DNA of 64,000 bases, from NCBI RefSeq assembly GCF_050483325.1, contig NZ_JBCMYF010000027.1:1-64000 (forward strand). The letters are read 5' to 3'. Below are positions 36,171-45,160 of this stretch, in pieces. The first letter of the stretch is position 1; each line of letters opens with the position of its first letter. The DNA comes from Bacillus_P idriensis_A (GTDB taxonomy: Bacteria; Bacillota; Bacilli; Bacillales; Bacillaceae). Made by a program: the position numbers and the translations under genes. The notes beneath the pieces were generated by a model. The model worked only from the letters and a program-made list of their open reading frames with translations, was not told the origin of the DNA and searched no databases.

Positions 36171-36195
36171 AACTTGGCCCTGCGCCAAGTTTTTC
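36171..36195 (+). terminator. Terminator after dagK
   Basis: A perfect 8-bp stem AACTTGGC / GCCAAGTT with 5-nt loop and TTTT. Confidence 0.85.
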
Positions 36196-36247
36196 TTATG
36201 TCTGCTGTGTGATAAAATGTGAGTAACGGTTTGAATTAAGTTATCAT

Positions 36248-36367
36248 GTCTGGCTCCAGCGCCTAACTCCCCGGTCAGAACGGCTCCGCCAAAAAAGTCA
36301 AAACCGTACTTTTCCGTCGGATCCTTTTCTGCAACCGGAGCTAAACAGGCGCTTCCGCTTTTCTATA
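36248..36367. repeat. Intergenic repeat element (GCTCCAGCGCC...GGCGCTTCCGC type)
   Basis: A GC-richer block of about 120 bp between dagK and rlmCD. It begins TGGCTCCAGCGCCTAACTCC and ends AGGCGCTTCCGCTTTTC, so the ends (AGCGCCT / AGGCGCT) pair as terminal inverted repeats. It resembles the dispersed intergenic elements with such ends known from several Bacillaceae genomes. Internal shorter pairings are likely. A diverged relative is at 3546-3650. Confidence 0.65.
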
Positions 36368-36395
36368 TAATCAGTAAACACAAAGGAAGGTTATC

Positions 36396-37775
36396 ATGAC
36401 AAAGGCAATAGCGCCTGTACAAAAAAACGAATACTACGACGTGACCTTTGAAGACCTGACACACGATGGATCAGGCGTCGCGAAAATCGAAGGCTACCCA
36501 ATCTTCGTACCAAACGCCCTGCCAAACGAAAAAGGCCAGATCAAAGTCACGAAAATCAATAAAGGCTACGCATTCGGACGCCTTGTCGAGCTGCACGAGG
36601 AAAGCTCACACCGCACCGATGCCCCGTGCCCGATTTATAAACAATGCGGCGGCTGCCAGCTGCAGCACTTAAGCTACCAGGGCCAGCTTGACTTTAAGCA
36701 TAAGCAGGTCAAAGAAGTGCTCGCACGAATCGGCAAGCTGAATCTGGACAATGTCACGGTTCACCCTACACTCGGCATGCAAGACCCGTGGAACTACCGC
36801 AACAAAGCACAGGTCCCTGTCGGAGAACGAGAAGGCGGTCTCATCGCGGGCTTCTACCAGCAGCGCTCCCATGAAATCATCGACATGGAACAGTGCCTCA
36901 TCCAGCAAAGTGAGAACGATGAAGTTGTTGCAGCGATAAAAGCTATCGCAAACCATCACGGCATCCGCGCCTACGACGAAAAGAAAAACAAAGGCTGGCT
37001 CCGTCACATCATGGTCCGCCTCGGCATCGTGACAAACGAAATGATGGTCGTTTTCATCACCCGGACACCTGACTTCCCGAACAAAAAAGCCATCATCGAC
37101 GACATCATAGCTCAATTTCCGGCCATCAAGTCCATCGTCCAAAATGTTAACCCAAAACGAACAAACGTCATCTTTGGCGACAAAACAACCGTGCTCTGGG
37201 GTGAAGAATACATTTACGACTACATCGGAGACATCAAATTTGCCATCTCAGCGCGATCTTTCTATCAGGTTAACCCTGAGCAGACGAAAGTTTTGTATGA
37301 CAAAGCGCTGGAGTATGCCGATTTGAACGGTGAAGAATCAGTCATTGATGCTTATTGTGGAATTGGTACAATCTCGTTGTTTTTAGCTCAAAAGGCTAAG
37401 AAAGTGTTCGGCGTTGAAATCGTACCTGAAGCCATTGAAGATGCCAAACGCAACGCAGCATTGAACGGAATTGAAAATGCAGCATTTGCAGTCGGAGAAG
37501 CTGAAGTTGTCATTCCGAAATGGTATGAAGAAGGAAATGCAGCGGATGTGATTGTGGTCGATCCGCCTCGTAAAGGGTGCGATGAAGCCTTACTGCAGAC
37601 GATTTTGGATATGAAACCGAATAAGGTTGTGTATGTAAGCTGCAACCCGGCAACTCTTGCACGTGATTTGAACGTGCTGGAGGATGGCGGCTATGCAACG
37701 GTGGAAGTGCAGCCGGTGGATATGTTTCCGCATACGACACATTGTGAAGCGGTCGCGTGTCTGAAATTGGTATAA
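36396..37775 (+). CDS. rlmCD: 23S rRNA (uracil-C5)-methyltransferase RlmCD
   Basis: A 459-residue TrmA/RlmD-type methyltransferase that makes m5U747 and m5U1939 in 23S rRNA in Bacillus. It has an N-terminal TRAM domain (about 8-65), an iron-sulfur cysteine cluster (CPIYKQCGGCQLQH), the SAM site (VIDAYCGIGTISLFLA), DPPRKGCDE and the catalytic cysteine in VYVSCNPATLARD. The ATG at 36396 has AAAGGAAGG upstream. Corresponds to B. subtilis YefA, which also follows dgkB. Confidence 0.94.
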   Translation: MTKAIAPVQKNEYYDVTFEDLTHDGSGVAKIEGYPIFVPNALPNEKGQIKVTKINKGYAFGRLVELHEESSHRTDAPCPIYKQCGGCQLQHLSYQGQLDFKHKQVKEVLARIGKLNLDNVTVHPTLGMQDPWNYRNKAQVPVGEREGGLIAGFYQQRSHEIIDMEQCLIQQSENDEVVAAIKAIANHHGIRAYDEKKNKGWLRHIMVRLGIVTNEMMVVFITRTPDFPNKKAIIDDIIAQFPAIKSIVQNVNPKRTNVIFGDKTTVLWGEEYIYDYIGDIKFAISARSFYQVNPEQTKVLYDKALEYADLNGEESVIDAYCGIGTISLFLAQKAKKVFGVEIVPEAIEDAKRNAALNGIENAAFAVGEAEVVIPKWYEEGNAADVIVVDPPRKGCDEALLQTILDMKPNKVVYVSCNPATLARDLNVLEDGGYATVEVQPVDMFPHTTHCEAVACLKLV

Positions 37776-37779
37776 TAGG

Positions 37780-37826
37780 AAAGCAGCTGAGATAGAAACA
37801 TTCTATTCCATCTGCTTTTTTTTTTA
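37780..37826 (+). terminator. Terminator after rlmCD
   Basis: An imperfect long stem (AAAGCAG...ATAGAA / TTCTAT...CTGCTTT) followed by ten T residues. Confidence 0.8.
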
Positions 37827-37944
37827 TTTGGTTTTCCAAAAATTTATTAATAAGCAGAGATTGATAAACAGTCAGGAAACATGATATAAGTGTAAAAGAA
37901 TATTTTTTGAAGCAGTATCCATTTTGAGAGGATTTGAGTTTGAC

Positions 37945-38919
37945 ATGATCAATAATTTTTGGCGTGATCTGCCGAAGCCATTTTTTGTACTTGCCCCAAT
38001 GGAGGACGTGACAGATGTTGTGTTCCGTCACGTAGTCAGTGCAGCAGGCCGTCCGGATGTATTTTTTACCGAGTTTACAAACTCGGACAGCTATTGTCAT
38101 CCTGAGGGTTTGAAAAGTGTGCGCGGCCGCTTGACGTTTACTGAAGATGAACACCCAATGGTTGCACATATATGGGGAGATAATCCCGACTATTTCCGTC
38201 AAATGAGCATTGGCATGGCGGAAATGGGCTTTAAAGGAATCGATATCAATATGGGCTGCCCTGTCCCGAACGTGGCATCAAGAGGAAAAGGCAGCGGTCT
38301 GATTCTGCGTCCGGACGTCGCGGCAGAACTTATTCAAGCGGCGAAAGCAGGCGGCCTGCCTGTCAGCGTGAAGACAAGGCTTGGCTTTAAGAAGATAGAG
38401 GAGTGGGAGGAGTGGCTTGGGCATATCCTGAAACAGGACATAGCCAACCTTTCCATTCATTTGCGTACAAGAGACGAAATGAGCCAGGTCGATGCGCATT
38501 GGGAGCTCATCCCGGAAATCAAAAAACTGCGTGACCGCATCGCACCAAACACGATGCTGACCATCAACGGCGACATCCCTGACCGGCAAACCGGACTGCA
38601 GCTTGCAGAACAATACGGAATTGACGGCGTCATGATCGGCCGGGGGATCTTTAAAAATCCGTTTGCCTTTGAAAAAGAGCCAAAAGAACACAGCAGCAAA
38701 GAATACCTTGACCTTTTAAGACTGCAGCTTGATCTTCAGGATCAATATGCAGAAGAAGTGCCGCGTTCTGTCACGGGGCTTCACCGCTTTTTCAAAATTT
38801 ATGTCAAAGGATTCCCTGGAGCTGCTGAACTGCGAAATCAATTGATGAACACGAAATCAACAGATGACGTGAGGGCTTTGCTTGAACGCTTTGAAGAAGA
38901 AAACAGTGACAGGATGTAA
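37945..38919 (+). CDS. tRNA-dihydrouridine synthase
   Basis: An FMN-dependent Dus protein of about 324 residues reducing uridine in the tRNA D-loop. The APMEDVTDVVFR start, substrate cysteine in INMGCPVPNVASRGKGSGL, VKTRLGFKK and GVMIGRGIFKNPF are typical. The ATG at 37945 begins the conserved part; an in-frame TTG at 37924 is less likely. It is more divergent than the usual DusB/DusA of Bacillus and is probably an extra paralogue. Which tRNA position it modifies cannot be told. Confidence 0.88.
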   Translation: MINNFWRDLPKPFFVLAPMEDVTDVVFRHVVSAAGRPDVFFTEFTNSDSYCHPEGLKSVRGRLTFTEDEHPMVAHIWGDNPDYFRQMSIGMAEMGFKGIDINMGCPVPNVASRGKGSGLILRPDVAAELIQAAKAGGLPVSVKTRLGFKKIEEWEEWLGHILKQDIANLSIHLRTRDEMSQVDAHWELIPEIKKLRDRIAPNTMLTINGDIPDRQTGLQLAEQYGIDGVMIGRGIFKNPFAFEKEPKEHSSKEYLDLLRLQLDLQDQYAEEVPRSVTGLHRFFKIYVKGFPGAAELRNQLMNTKSTDDVRALLERFEEENSDRM

Positions 38920-39057
38920 GTCTCAAAAAGCAGGGAATATAATTCAGCATTAGGATCCTTTGCTGCCGGAACAATTTTTGATAAAGTCTGGTTTTTGAAA
39001 AAGTCTTAAGAATATAATATACCCGTCAGCACCCAAGTGTATGGCACAGTGATTTTG

Positions 39058-39096
39058 AAAAAAGGCAACTATCTCATATGAGAAGTTGCCTTTTTC
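39058..39096. terminator. Bidirectional terminator between dus and WYL gene
   Basis: Stem AAAAAGGCAACT / AGTTGCCTTTTT with an inner TCTCAT/ATGAGA palindrome; T-runs on both strands. The preceding 130 bp after dus show no gene. Confidence 0.85.
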
Positions 39097-39118
39097 CGTT
39101 TCTCTGTCAGCCAAAAGT

Positions 39119-40081
39119 CTATGATCGATACAAGCCTGCTCTCTCATGTAAAACCTCCAAGACTTCCTCAGGCATTTCCCTGACCTTGACATCAGTGCCT
39201 AGAAAAAGCAGCCAATTGGTTAGTTCGGTCAGTTCTTCAAGCTTATTCACATTGATAAAGGTCTTTAGAATGGCTGTGGTCTGGTATGGATTCGTATAGG
39301 AAAGTGAAAGCTTTAAAGGGTGGTATTTTTTGAACTGGGCAATCGCGTTTGGACCAAGCTCAAGGACGAGGTTGATGGCTTGTTCCTGCTTGCTAAGTTT
39401 TTTTAAGATTTTTTTCTTGCTGACCCTTTTTTTCGGCGGATAGGGTTTGACATCAGTAAGATGGTCAACAGGAATGATTTTCTTTTTTTCTTCTATTAAG
39501 TCATAGCCTTCGATTAACCATGCGCTTTTTTCACGATAAAGGTGCAAGAGATAAATTGGATATGACTCTGTTACCTTCTCTGCTTTAATAGTGATGAATA
39601 GATAGCTGTCTGTAAGAAGGGTTTGGATGAGTGTTTCTAACATGGGATGTGGGAGGTCAGACAGATCAAGCAGGTCAGGGTTATGGGGATTGGTCCCTTC
39701 AAAAAGCAGGATTTGATTTAAAAGAACGAGGTCATCCTGCTGATTTTTGGATAGGAGGCCAAGTAATTTTTCAGCTAGTGACTGACGGCTCTTCAGATAT
39801 GGAAGCTGCTGGTTTCTTGTGGCCATAAAAGCAATAAATAGTGCTTTGACCTCATTGTTGGTAAAGCGAACATCCGGCAGGACGGAGTTGTGCATGACAA
39901 AATAACCCCCATCTCTTCCAACCTCAGCCACAAGCGGCATCCCCAAAGCCTCAATTTCTCTAATATCTCTAATAGCTGTCGAACGGGAGATGTTAAACTC
40001 CCGCATAATTTCAGAAATGGTAAAACTTGCGCGGTTGTTGATATACCGCATGATGATATTGATCCGTTCAACTTTTTTCAT
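39119..40081 (-). CDS. HTH-WYL family transcriptional regulator
   Basis: A 320-residue YafY/DeoR-type regulator. It has an N-terminal winged HTH (ASFTISEIMREFNISRSTAIRDIREIEALGMPL, about 15-47) and a C-terminal WYL domain (about 150-230, with KSAWLIEGYDLIEEKKKIIPVDHL in place of the classic WYL triplet). It is divergent from the GyrI-like gene at 40188, an arrangement in which the WYL protein usually controls its neighbour. The ligand is unknown. Confidence 0.85.
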   Translation of the reverse strand: MKKVERINIIMRYINNRASFTISEIMREFNISRSTAIRDIREIEALGMPLVAEVGRDGGYFVMHNSVLPDVRFTNNEVKALFIAFMATRNQQLPYLKSRQSLAEKLLGLLSKNQQDDLVLLNQILLFEGTNPHNPDLLDLSDLPHPMLETLIQTLLTDSYLFITIKAEKVTESYPIYLLHLYREKSAWLIEGYDLIEEKKKIIPVDHLTDVKPYPPKKRVSKKKILKKLSKQEQAINLVLELGPNAIAQFKKYHPLKLSLSYTNPYQTTAILKTFINVNKLEELTELTNWLLFLGTDVKVREMPEEVLEVLHERAGLYRS

Positions 40082-40187
40082 GAGGGCTCCTAAACAGTAT
40101 CATTATTTGACATGATTTAAGATTATGATATACCTAGCAAGTGAATAATACAAATCATTGAAAAAATGCAGAAAAGAGGGATTGTAA

Positions 40188-40667
40188 ATGGCGACTTATA
40201 CGCTGGAAGAAAAAGATGGCTTTACCGTGATCGGTCTTGGAACTGAGCTTAAGAGTGATTACACAGACTATGAAGGCATAAACAAAGAAAAATCCGATTT
40301 TTGGGAAGCTGTCAGCCGAGATGGAAGACTGGATGCTTTAAAATCTACGGCTTCCAATGACTACGTTTTTGCTGTGAATGAAGCGGTAAATAACAAGATG
40401 ATGCATTATGCCGGTGTCATGACAGAGGAACAAGCACCAGAAGAAGCGAGAATAATCCAATTTCCAAAAGGGGAATACGTAGTGGTTAAAGGGGAAGGAA
40501 AGACAGCGGATGATTTGAATAACAAGCTTGCTGCTGTTGCTTTTGATCAAGTCCTTCCAGAAGCAAAGGATGTTGCCTATGTTGGCGGACCAAATGCAAG
40601 CGTTGAGATTGAGCATCGAAACGGCATGATTTATGGTGAAATGTGGATTCCTGTTGTCAGGAAATAA
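40188..40667 (+). CDS. GyrI-like effector-binding domain protein
   Basis: A 159-residue stand-alone small-molecule-binding protein of the GyrI-like/AraC effector-binding type (SOUL/SHS2 duplicated fold). The FPKGEYVVVKGEGK motif and the terminal IEHRNGMIYGEMWIPVVRK with a conserved acidic residue are visible. Such proteins bind or detoxify hydrophobic compounds. Divergent from the WYL regulator. Confidence 0.8.
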   Translation: MATYTLEEKDGFTVIGLGTELKSDYTDYEGINKEKSDFWEAVSRDGRLDALKSTASNDYVFAVNEAVNNKMMHYAGVMTEEQAPEEARIIQFPKGEYVVVKGEGKTADDLNNKLAAVAFDQVLPEAKDVAYVGGPNASVEIEHRNGMIYGEMWIPVVRK

Positions 40668-40686
40668 TCAAAAGGAGGGATTTGAG

Positions 40687-41151
40687 ATGTCCTGTATCGT
40701 TGATTTTAAAAATGTGTCTGCGGCTGGTTTAGAGTCTTCGCCTGCAGCAGAAGCGCTTGCTGGTCTACGGGCCAATGAAGCCCGGTACTTTATGAACAAA
40801 TACAAACACGAATTTGCGGTTGAACCAGCGGGTGAAAGCTTGGAGACAATCGATTATGTGAACCGGATTTTAAAGGAAGAACGTGATATCGAGTTTGCGG
40901 CCAAACCGCTTGAAACGTCCAGGTTTCAAGTGGCAAATATTAAATTTGCCTACGTCTTTTATGAAGATGGTCTCGCGGTCAACGTCATGTATACGGTTGA
41001 TGATCAGAAGAAGCGGGCAGTGGGTTTTAAGCTGTCAGAGGGAATGGAGGTGCCAAAGGAGTTAGATGGCAAGTTTAAGTTTGCCAGGCAGAAGTCTAAA
41101 CTCGCTGGAACCATCCGGGGCTCGTTTTTTGTCATTAAGGGAGAATATTAA
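40687..41151 (+). CDS. Uncharacterised protein in WYL/GyrI-like unit
   Basis: A 154-residue soluble protein I do not recognise. AAAGGAGGG precedes the ATG at 40687, 19 bp after the GyrI-like gene, so the two are co-transcribed. It has an alpha-helical first half (ANEARYFMNKYKHEF) and a beta-rich second half (VANIKFAYVFYEDGLAVNVMYTVDD). No signal or membrane segment. Its role probably follows that of the GyrI-like partner. The 240 bp after it hold no gene I can support. Confidence 0.6.
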   Translation: MSCIVDFKNVSAAGLESSPAAEALAGLRANEARYFMNKYKHEFAVEPAGESLETIDYVNRILKEERDIEFAAKPLETSRFQVANIKFAYVFYEDGLAVNVMYTVDDQKKRAVGFKLSEGMEVPKELDGKFKFARQKSKLAGTIRGSFFVIKGEY

Positions 41152-41394
41152 GGTTTTTAACTACTTATGGTTGTCTGTCGTGAGATATTTGGAGTTGATA
41201 TTTTAGGGTTGTATATGTGAAATAGAGCTCCACAATGATTGCAGGATGCAAAAGAAGTATGTAAGAAAGTTTTTATCATTCAAGGATTTTGTAAGAAAAT
41301 AAGATAAATCATTGAACTTGATCTAGAGATTGATTTACTATAAAGAAGTATTATGAAAATCATCAGAAAATATAGCGGGATATGGGAGGAAATC

Positions 41395-41790
41395 ATGGGC
41401 AGATTAGTTCACTTTGAAATTCACGTAAATGACATGGAACGCGCAAAGACGTTTTACGGAGAGGTATTCGGCTGGACATTTCAGGACTGGAGTGAGTATG
41501 CAGGTCTGCCTTATTTCGGAGCAGTGACAGGCGATGAGAATGAACTTGGAATCAATGGTGCTTTGATGCAGAGACAAGGTCCTCCACCGGAACAAAATCA
41601 GCCGTTAAATGGATTTTCCTGTACTATGGGAGTAGAAAATTACGATGTAACGGAAGCTAAAATAATTGAGAATGGCGGCAAAGTAGCATTGCCGAAGTAT
41701 GCGCTTCCCGGAATGGCATGGCAAGGGTATTACCATGATACTGAAGGCAATATCTTTGGGATTCATCAGCCTGATGCGAATGCGAAATAG
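41395..41790 (+). CDS. VOC (glyoxalase/dioxygenase fold) protein
   Basis: A 131-residue vicinal-oxygen-chelate protein with two beta-alpha-beta3 modules: MGRLVHFEIHVNDMERAKTFYGEVFGW and GYYHDTEGNIFGIHQPD. Possible metal ligands H7 and an acidic residue near the end. The ATG at 41395 has GGGAGGAAA upstream, ruling out longer readings. The substrate is unknown. Confidence 0.85.
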   Translation: MGRLVHFEIHVNDMERAKTFYGEVFGWTFQDWSEYAGLPYFGAVTGDENELGINGALMQRQGPPPEQNQPLNGFSCTMGVENYDVTEAKIIENGGKVALPKYALPGMAWQGYYHDTEGNIFGIHQPDANAK

Positions 41791-41794
41791 GATT

Positions 41795-41838
41795 AAAAAA
41801 GGAAGGGAAGGCAGAATGTATGCCTTTCCTTCCTTTTT
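41795..41838. terminator. Bidirectional terminator between VOC and helD genes
   Basis: A long stem AAAAAAGGAAGG(G)AAGGCA / TGCCTTTCCTTCCTTTTT; poly-T on either strand. Confidence 0.88.
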
Positions 41839-41865
41839 CGTTCTTTTCTTGGCTCTGCAAGTTCT

Positions 41866-44196
41866 TTAAGGGCTCTGAATGAAGCTTTCCGGTTCTTGCA
41901 AAAAAGGACTTGGCTCGCCTAAACTGTACAGCTGCAAGTGATGCAAAGCCCGTGTGCAGGCAGTGTAAAACAATCTGCGAAGGCTCTCATCACCGTACAC
42001 TTGTGCAGATGCGTCATAGATGATGACGGCGTCAAATTCGATGCCCTTGGCCAAATACGCAGGGATGACAACAACACCTTGCTCGTATTCAGCTGAGCCG
42101 CTTTTTACCAGCTTAAGGTCTTCGATGTTTCTTAATGCGTTGAAAGCATGGGAGCTCTCGGCAGCGGATTTGCATATGATCGCGATCGAATGGTACCCCC
42201 GCTTCTGAAAGTCAGCGATTTTGGAAGCGATGCAGCGGTGAAGCTCGGCATGGCAGGATACTTGGGTCAGCTCAGGCATCTCGCCGCCCCGTTCGAAAGC
42301 AACAATTTGTTCGCCGCTTGGAACGAGTCTCCGTGTGAATTCTGTAATCGGTTTTGTGGATCTGTAGCTTCGGTTTAAGAGGATCGCTTCAGTTTCATCG
42401 GGTCCGTATAAGCCGGTAAGCTGGTGAAAATCGGACATTTCGCTTGCGTGAACAAAGATGGCCTGGTTAAAGTCACCGAGCACGGTCATTTTTGCCAAAG
42501 GAAACAAACGTTTCAAAAACTCAAATTGAAAAGGCGAATAGTCCTGTGCTTCGTCTACAAGGACATGCTTAATAGAGGTGTTAGTCTGAAACCCCTGAAT
42601 CTGCTCTTTCAAATATAAAAACGGCGGGGCATCTTCGTAAAACAGCCTGCCTTCATCAAGCATGTTCATGGTCATTTGGCAAATATCATCCCACTCCTCA
42701 GGTGTGGTCCCCCCAATCCACCTTTTGATGCTTTCAGGGTTTGAAAAAAGCTGCCTGTAAATAGCGGTAAAGTCGACGAAACGAAGCGACTGAACCCATT
42801 TTCGAAGCGGCTTCAGCTTCTTGCGTACTACCATCCGGCCGAGCACCTTGATCTCTTTTTCGTAATCATCAAGTTCGACATCGGAACCCTGATTTTTCTC
42901 TAAATAGGCAAAAGCCTTTTGATACTCATCTTTGCTGAGGAGCTCAATTTCTTCCTGTACCCACGGCATGGTAAGCTCGGCTTTCTCTGTTTTATCGATT
43001 TTTTCACTCAGCCATTCTTTGAGCTTCTCGATTCTGTTGGAAAAGCGGATAGAGGTATCGCTGCTGTAAAACCTGTCTTCAATTTGTTTGGCTGAGACAA
43101 ATGGTTTTCCTCTAAATTTTATTCCTTTAAAAATCATGCCGGACGCTTCAAGAGATTGACTGTATGTTTTAACTGTCTCGAAAAATTGGACCGATGCCTT
43201 AAATCGAATGCTCGCATTCCTTGTTGAATGGGAAGGGTCATCAGTTTCAGTCAGCACATATTCCAATTGCTCATAAGGATCCTCGACTTCAAATGTACTG
43301 CTCAGCCTGTGGTTCAAGTATTCCTGAAACGTAACCTGCTGCATATTTTCTTCGCCAAGCTCAGGCAGGACGTTGGATACGTAGCTGTTAAACATTGAAT
43401 TAGGGGAGAAAAGAATAATTTGATCAGCCTTCAGACGATCCCGATATTTGTAGAGCAAGTATGCAATCCGCTGCATGGCAGCCGATGTTTTGCCGCTGCC
43501 TGCAGCACCCTGCACAATGAGCAGTCTGCTGCTGACATGCCTGATAATCCGGTTTTGCTCTTGTTGAATGGTGGCCACTATGCTGTGCATATGTTTGTCT
43601 GTTCCTTTTCCAAGCACCTGCTGTAAAATCTCGTCTCCAATAGTAAGACTCGTATCGAACAACGATTCGACAACGCCTCCGCGGATGATATACTGCCACT
43701 TTTTCTCCAGATTGCCTTTGATTACGCCTCCGGGAGTCGTGTATTCAGCTGGACCGGGCGGATAATCGTAGTAGACACTCGAGACCGGCGCCCTCCAGTC
43801 GTAAATCAGGAAGTTCTCTCCGCTTGGATCCGTGAGCGTTGAGATGCCGATATAGACTCTTTCGGCTTCCTGTGTTCCTTCTTCCGTGAAATCGATGCGA
43901 CCAAAATAAGGCGTTTTTTGCATACGCTGCAGGACAGACAGCCTGCTTTTGGCGTGCCTGTGGGTGCTCTGGCTTACGGTCAGGGCTTGAGCCTGCTGCC
44001 TTAACCCGATGATCGTCTCAAGATAATCGTCAAAAGTATCTGTATTTACTTTCACTTCATCCCAGAAGTGTTTTTGAATATGGACTACTTCTTTCCGGCG
44101 CCGTCCTGTTTCATCTGTAAGCTTGCCGATTTGCTCCGTAATGGTCCCGGTCACCTGGTCTAATCGTTCCTGCTCCTGCCGAAGTGCATTGTTCAT
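41866..44196 (-). CDS. helD: RNA polymerase recycling helicase-like factor HelD
   Basis: A 776-residue UvrD/Rep-like superfamily 1 ATPase that removes stalled RNA polymerase from DNA. The N-terminal coiled coil (about 1-75) that enters the polymerase secondary channel is present, then Walker A (GAAGSGKT, 230-237), motif II (VDEAQDYSPFQ), motif III (LGDFNQAIF), and C-terminal motifs (YLAKGIEFDAVIIYD, RRLFYTACTRALHHLQLY). AAAGGAGTG precedes the ATG. Length matches B. subtilis HelD (YvgS). Confidence 0.92.
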   Translation of the reverse strand: MNNALRQEQERLDQVTGTITEQIGKLTDETGRRRKEVVHIQKHFWDEVKVNTDTFDDYLETIIGLRQQAQALTVSQSTHRHAKSRLSVLQRMQKTPYFGRIDFTEEGTQEAERVYIGISTLTDPSGENFLIYDWRAPVSSVYYDYPPGPAEYTTPGGVIKGNLEKKWQYIIRGGVVESLFDTSLTIGDEILQQVLGKGTDKHMHSIVATIQQEQNRIIRHVSSRLLIVQGAAGSGKTSAAMQRIAYLLYKYRDRLKADQIILFSPNSMFNSYVSNVLPELGEENMQQVTFQEYLNHRLSSTFEVEDPYEQLEYVLTETDDPSHSTRNASIRFKASVQFFETVKTYSQSLEASGMIFKGIKFRGKPFVSAKQIEDRFYSSDTSIRFSNRIEKLKEWLSEKIDKTEKAELTMPWVQEEIELLSKDEYQKAFAYLEKNQGSDVELDDYEKEIKVLGRMVVRKKLKPLRKWVQSLRFVDFTAIYRQLFSNPESIKRWIGGTTPEEWDDICQMTMNMLDEGRLFYEDAPPFLYLKEQIQGFQTNTSIKHVLVDEAQDYSPFQFEFLKRLFPLAKMTVLGDFNQAIFVHASEMSDFHQLTGLYGPDETEAILLNRSYRSTKPITEFTRRLVPSGEQIVAFERGGEMPELTQVSCHAELHRCIASKIADFQKRGYHSIAIICKSAAESSHAFNALRNIEDLKLVKSGSAEYEQGVVVIPAYLAKGIEFDAVIIYDASAQVYGDESLRRLFYTACTRALHHLQLYSLGEPSPFLQEPESFIQSP

Positions 44197-44392
44197 TCAT
44201 ATCACTCCTTTAAAAAAATTTTTAAAAAAGGGTTGACGGAAGAGGGGGTTGTGTTGTAAGATTAAGATAGGGATAAATTTATGTTATTTTAGTTTAAAAT
44301 TGTGTTTCTATAGTAATATATCACAGCTTCCCGGTTTTATCAATGTATATTTAATCAATGAAATGGACGTTTTTTACAAGTACATATTTAAA

Positions 44393-44428
44393 CAAGGCGG
44401 GCAAAGTGAATACTTTTCCCGCCTTGTC
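44393..44428 (-). terminator. Terminator downstream of the DUF4956 gene
   Basis: Stem ACAAGGCGGG / CCCGCCTTGT; it lies just past the end of the DUF4956 gene on the minus strand. The 200 bp between it and helD contain a TTGACG/TAAGAT promoter-like pair on the plus strand but no convincing gene. Confidence 0.75.
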
Positions 44429-44449
44429 TGTTTACCACTTGTCTTTTAT

Positions 44450-45133
44450 TTAAGCCGTAAAATTGCCGTCATAGCTTAACATAATCGCTGATTTTACACC
44501 TTCCATGCGTGAAATATGATTCATAAAACTCATGTCATTTTCTTTGACGCGGATTTCGTAGGTCACTTCAAAATCATTTCCGGGCATAACCGATTTAGAT
44601 TTAAGGGAATGTTTTTTTGCGTGTCCTGAAATCACATGTTCAAGAGAGTTTTCAATGGATGTTTCATTGTAGCGGATGACTAATAAATATGGATTTTCAA
44701 CAGTAATGCGGTTAATAAACAGGATCAAGACGAACCCGATTAAAATCGAACCGATAATGACGAGCGGAATGAAGCCTGCACCGCATAAAATACCGGAAAC
44801 AATCGCCCAGAAAATATAAACAATATCCATAGGGTCTTTAATGGGAGTTCTAAAACGAACAATCGATAATGCGCCGACCATACCCAGTGATAATAGAACG
44901 TTGGATGAAATCCCGATAATAATTAATGCGGTAGCCATTGACATAATGATCAAGGAAATATTAAAGGTGTGAGAGTAAATGACACCTGTGAATGTTTTCT
45001 TATACACAAAATAAATAAATAATCCCACTGCAAAAGCTACTAGTAATCCAATAAGGGAATCGATAATTGAAAAGCTGCTTGTCTTTTCTAAAATGCTGGA
45101 TTTAAAAATATCCTTAAAATTAGTTGTATCCAT
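44450..45133 (-). CDS. DUF4956 membrane protein
   Basis: A DUF4956 protein of about 227 residues with four hydrophobic segments (about residues 22-45, 53-75, 78-90, 105-138) and a cytosolic ferredoxin-fold-like C-terminal domain (about 140-227). The conserved loop GMVGALSIVRFRTPIKDPMDIVY lies between segments. GGAGG precedes the ATG at 45133. It is 27 bp behind the VTC gene. The VTC-DUF4956 pair recurs in Firmicutes; the membrane protein is thought to be the partner or channel of the polymerase (inference). Confidence 0.85.
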   Translation of the reverse strand: MDTTNFKDIFKSSILEKTSSFSIIDSLIGLLVAFAVGLFIYFVYKKTFTGVIYSHTFNISLIIMSMATALIIIGISSNVLLSLGMVGALSIVRFRTPIKDPMDIVYIFWAIVSGILCGAGFIPLVIIGSILIGFVLILFINRITVENPYLLVIRYNETSIENSLEHVISGHAKKHSLKSKSVMPGNDFEVTYEIRVKENDMSFMNHISRMEGVKSAIMLSYDGNFTA

Positions 45134-45160
45134 TATTAATCCTCCAAAGATCATTTATTT

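Noticed and set aside
44249..44479. A 76-residue plus-strand open frame with a promoter-like sequence before it
   Set aside because: It crosses a terminator hairpin and runs into the end of the DUF4956 gene on the other strand; composition is not protein-like.
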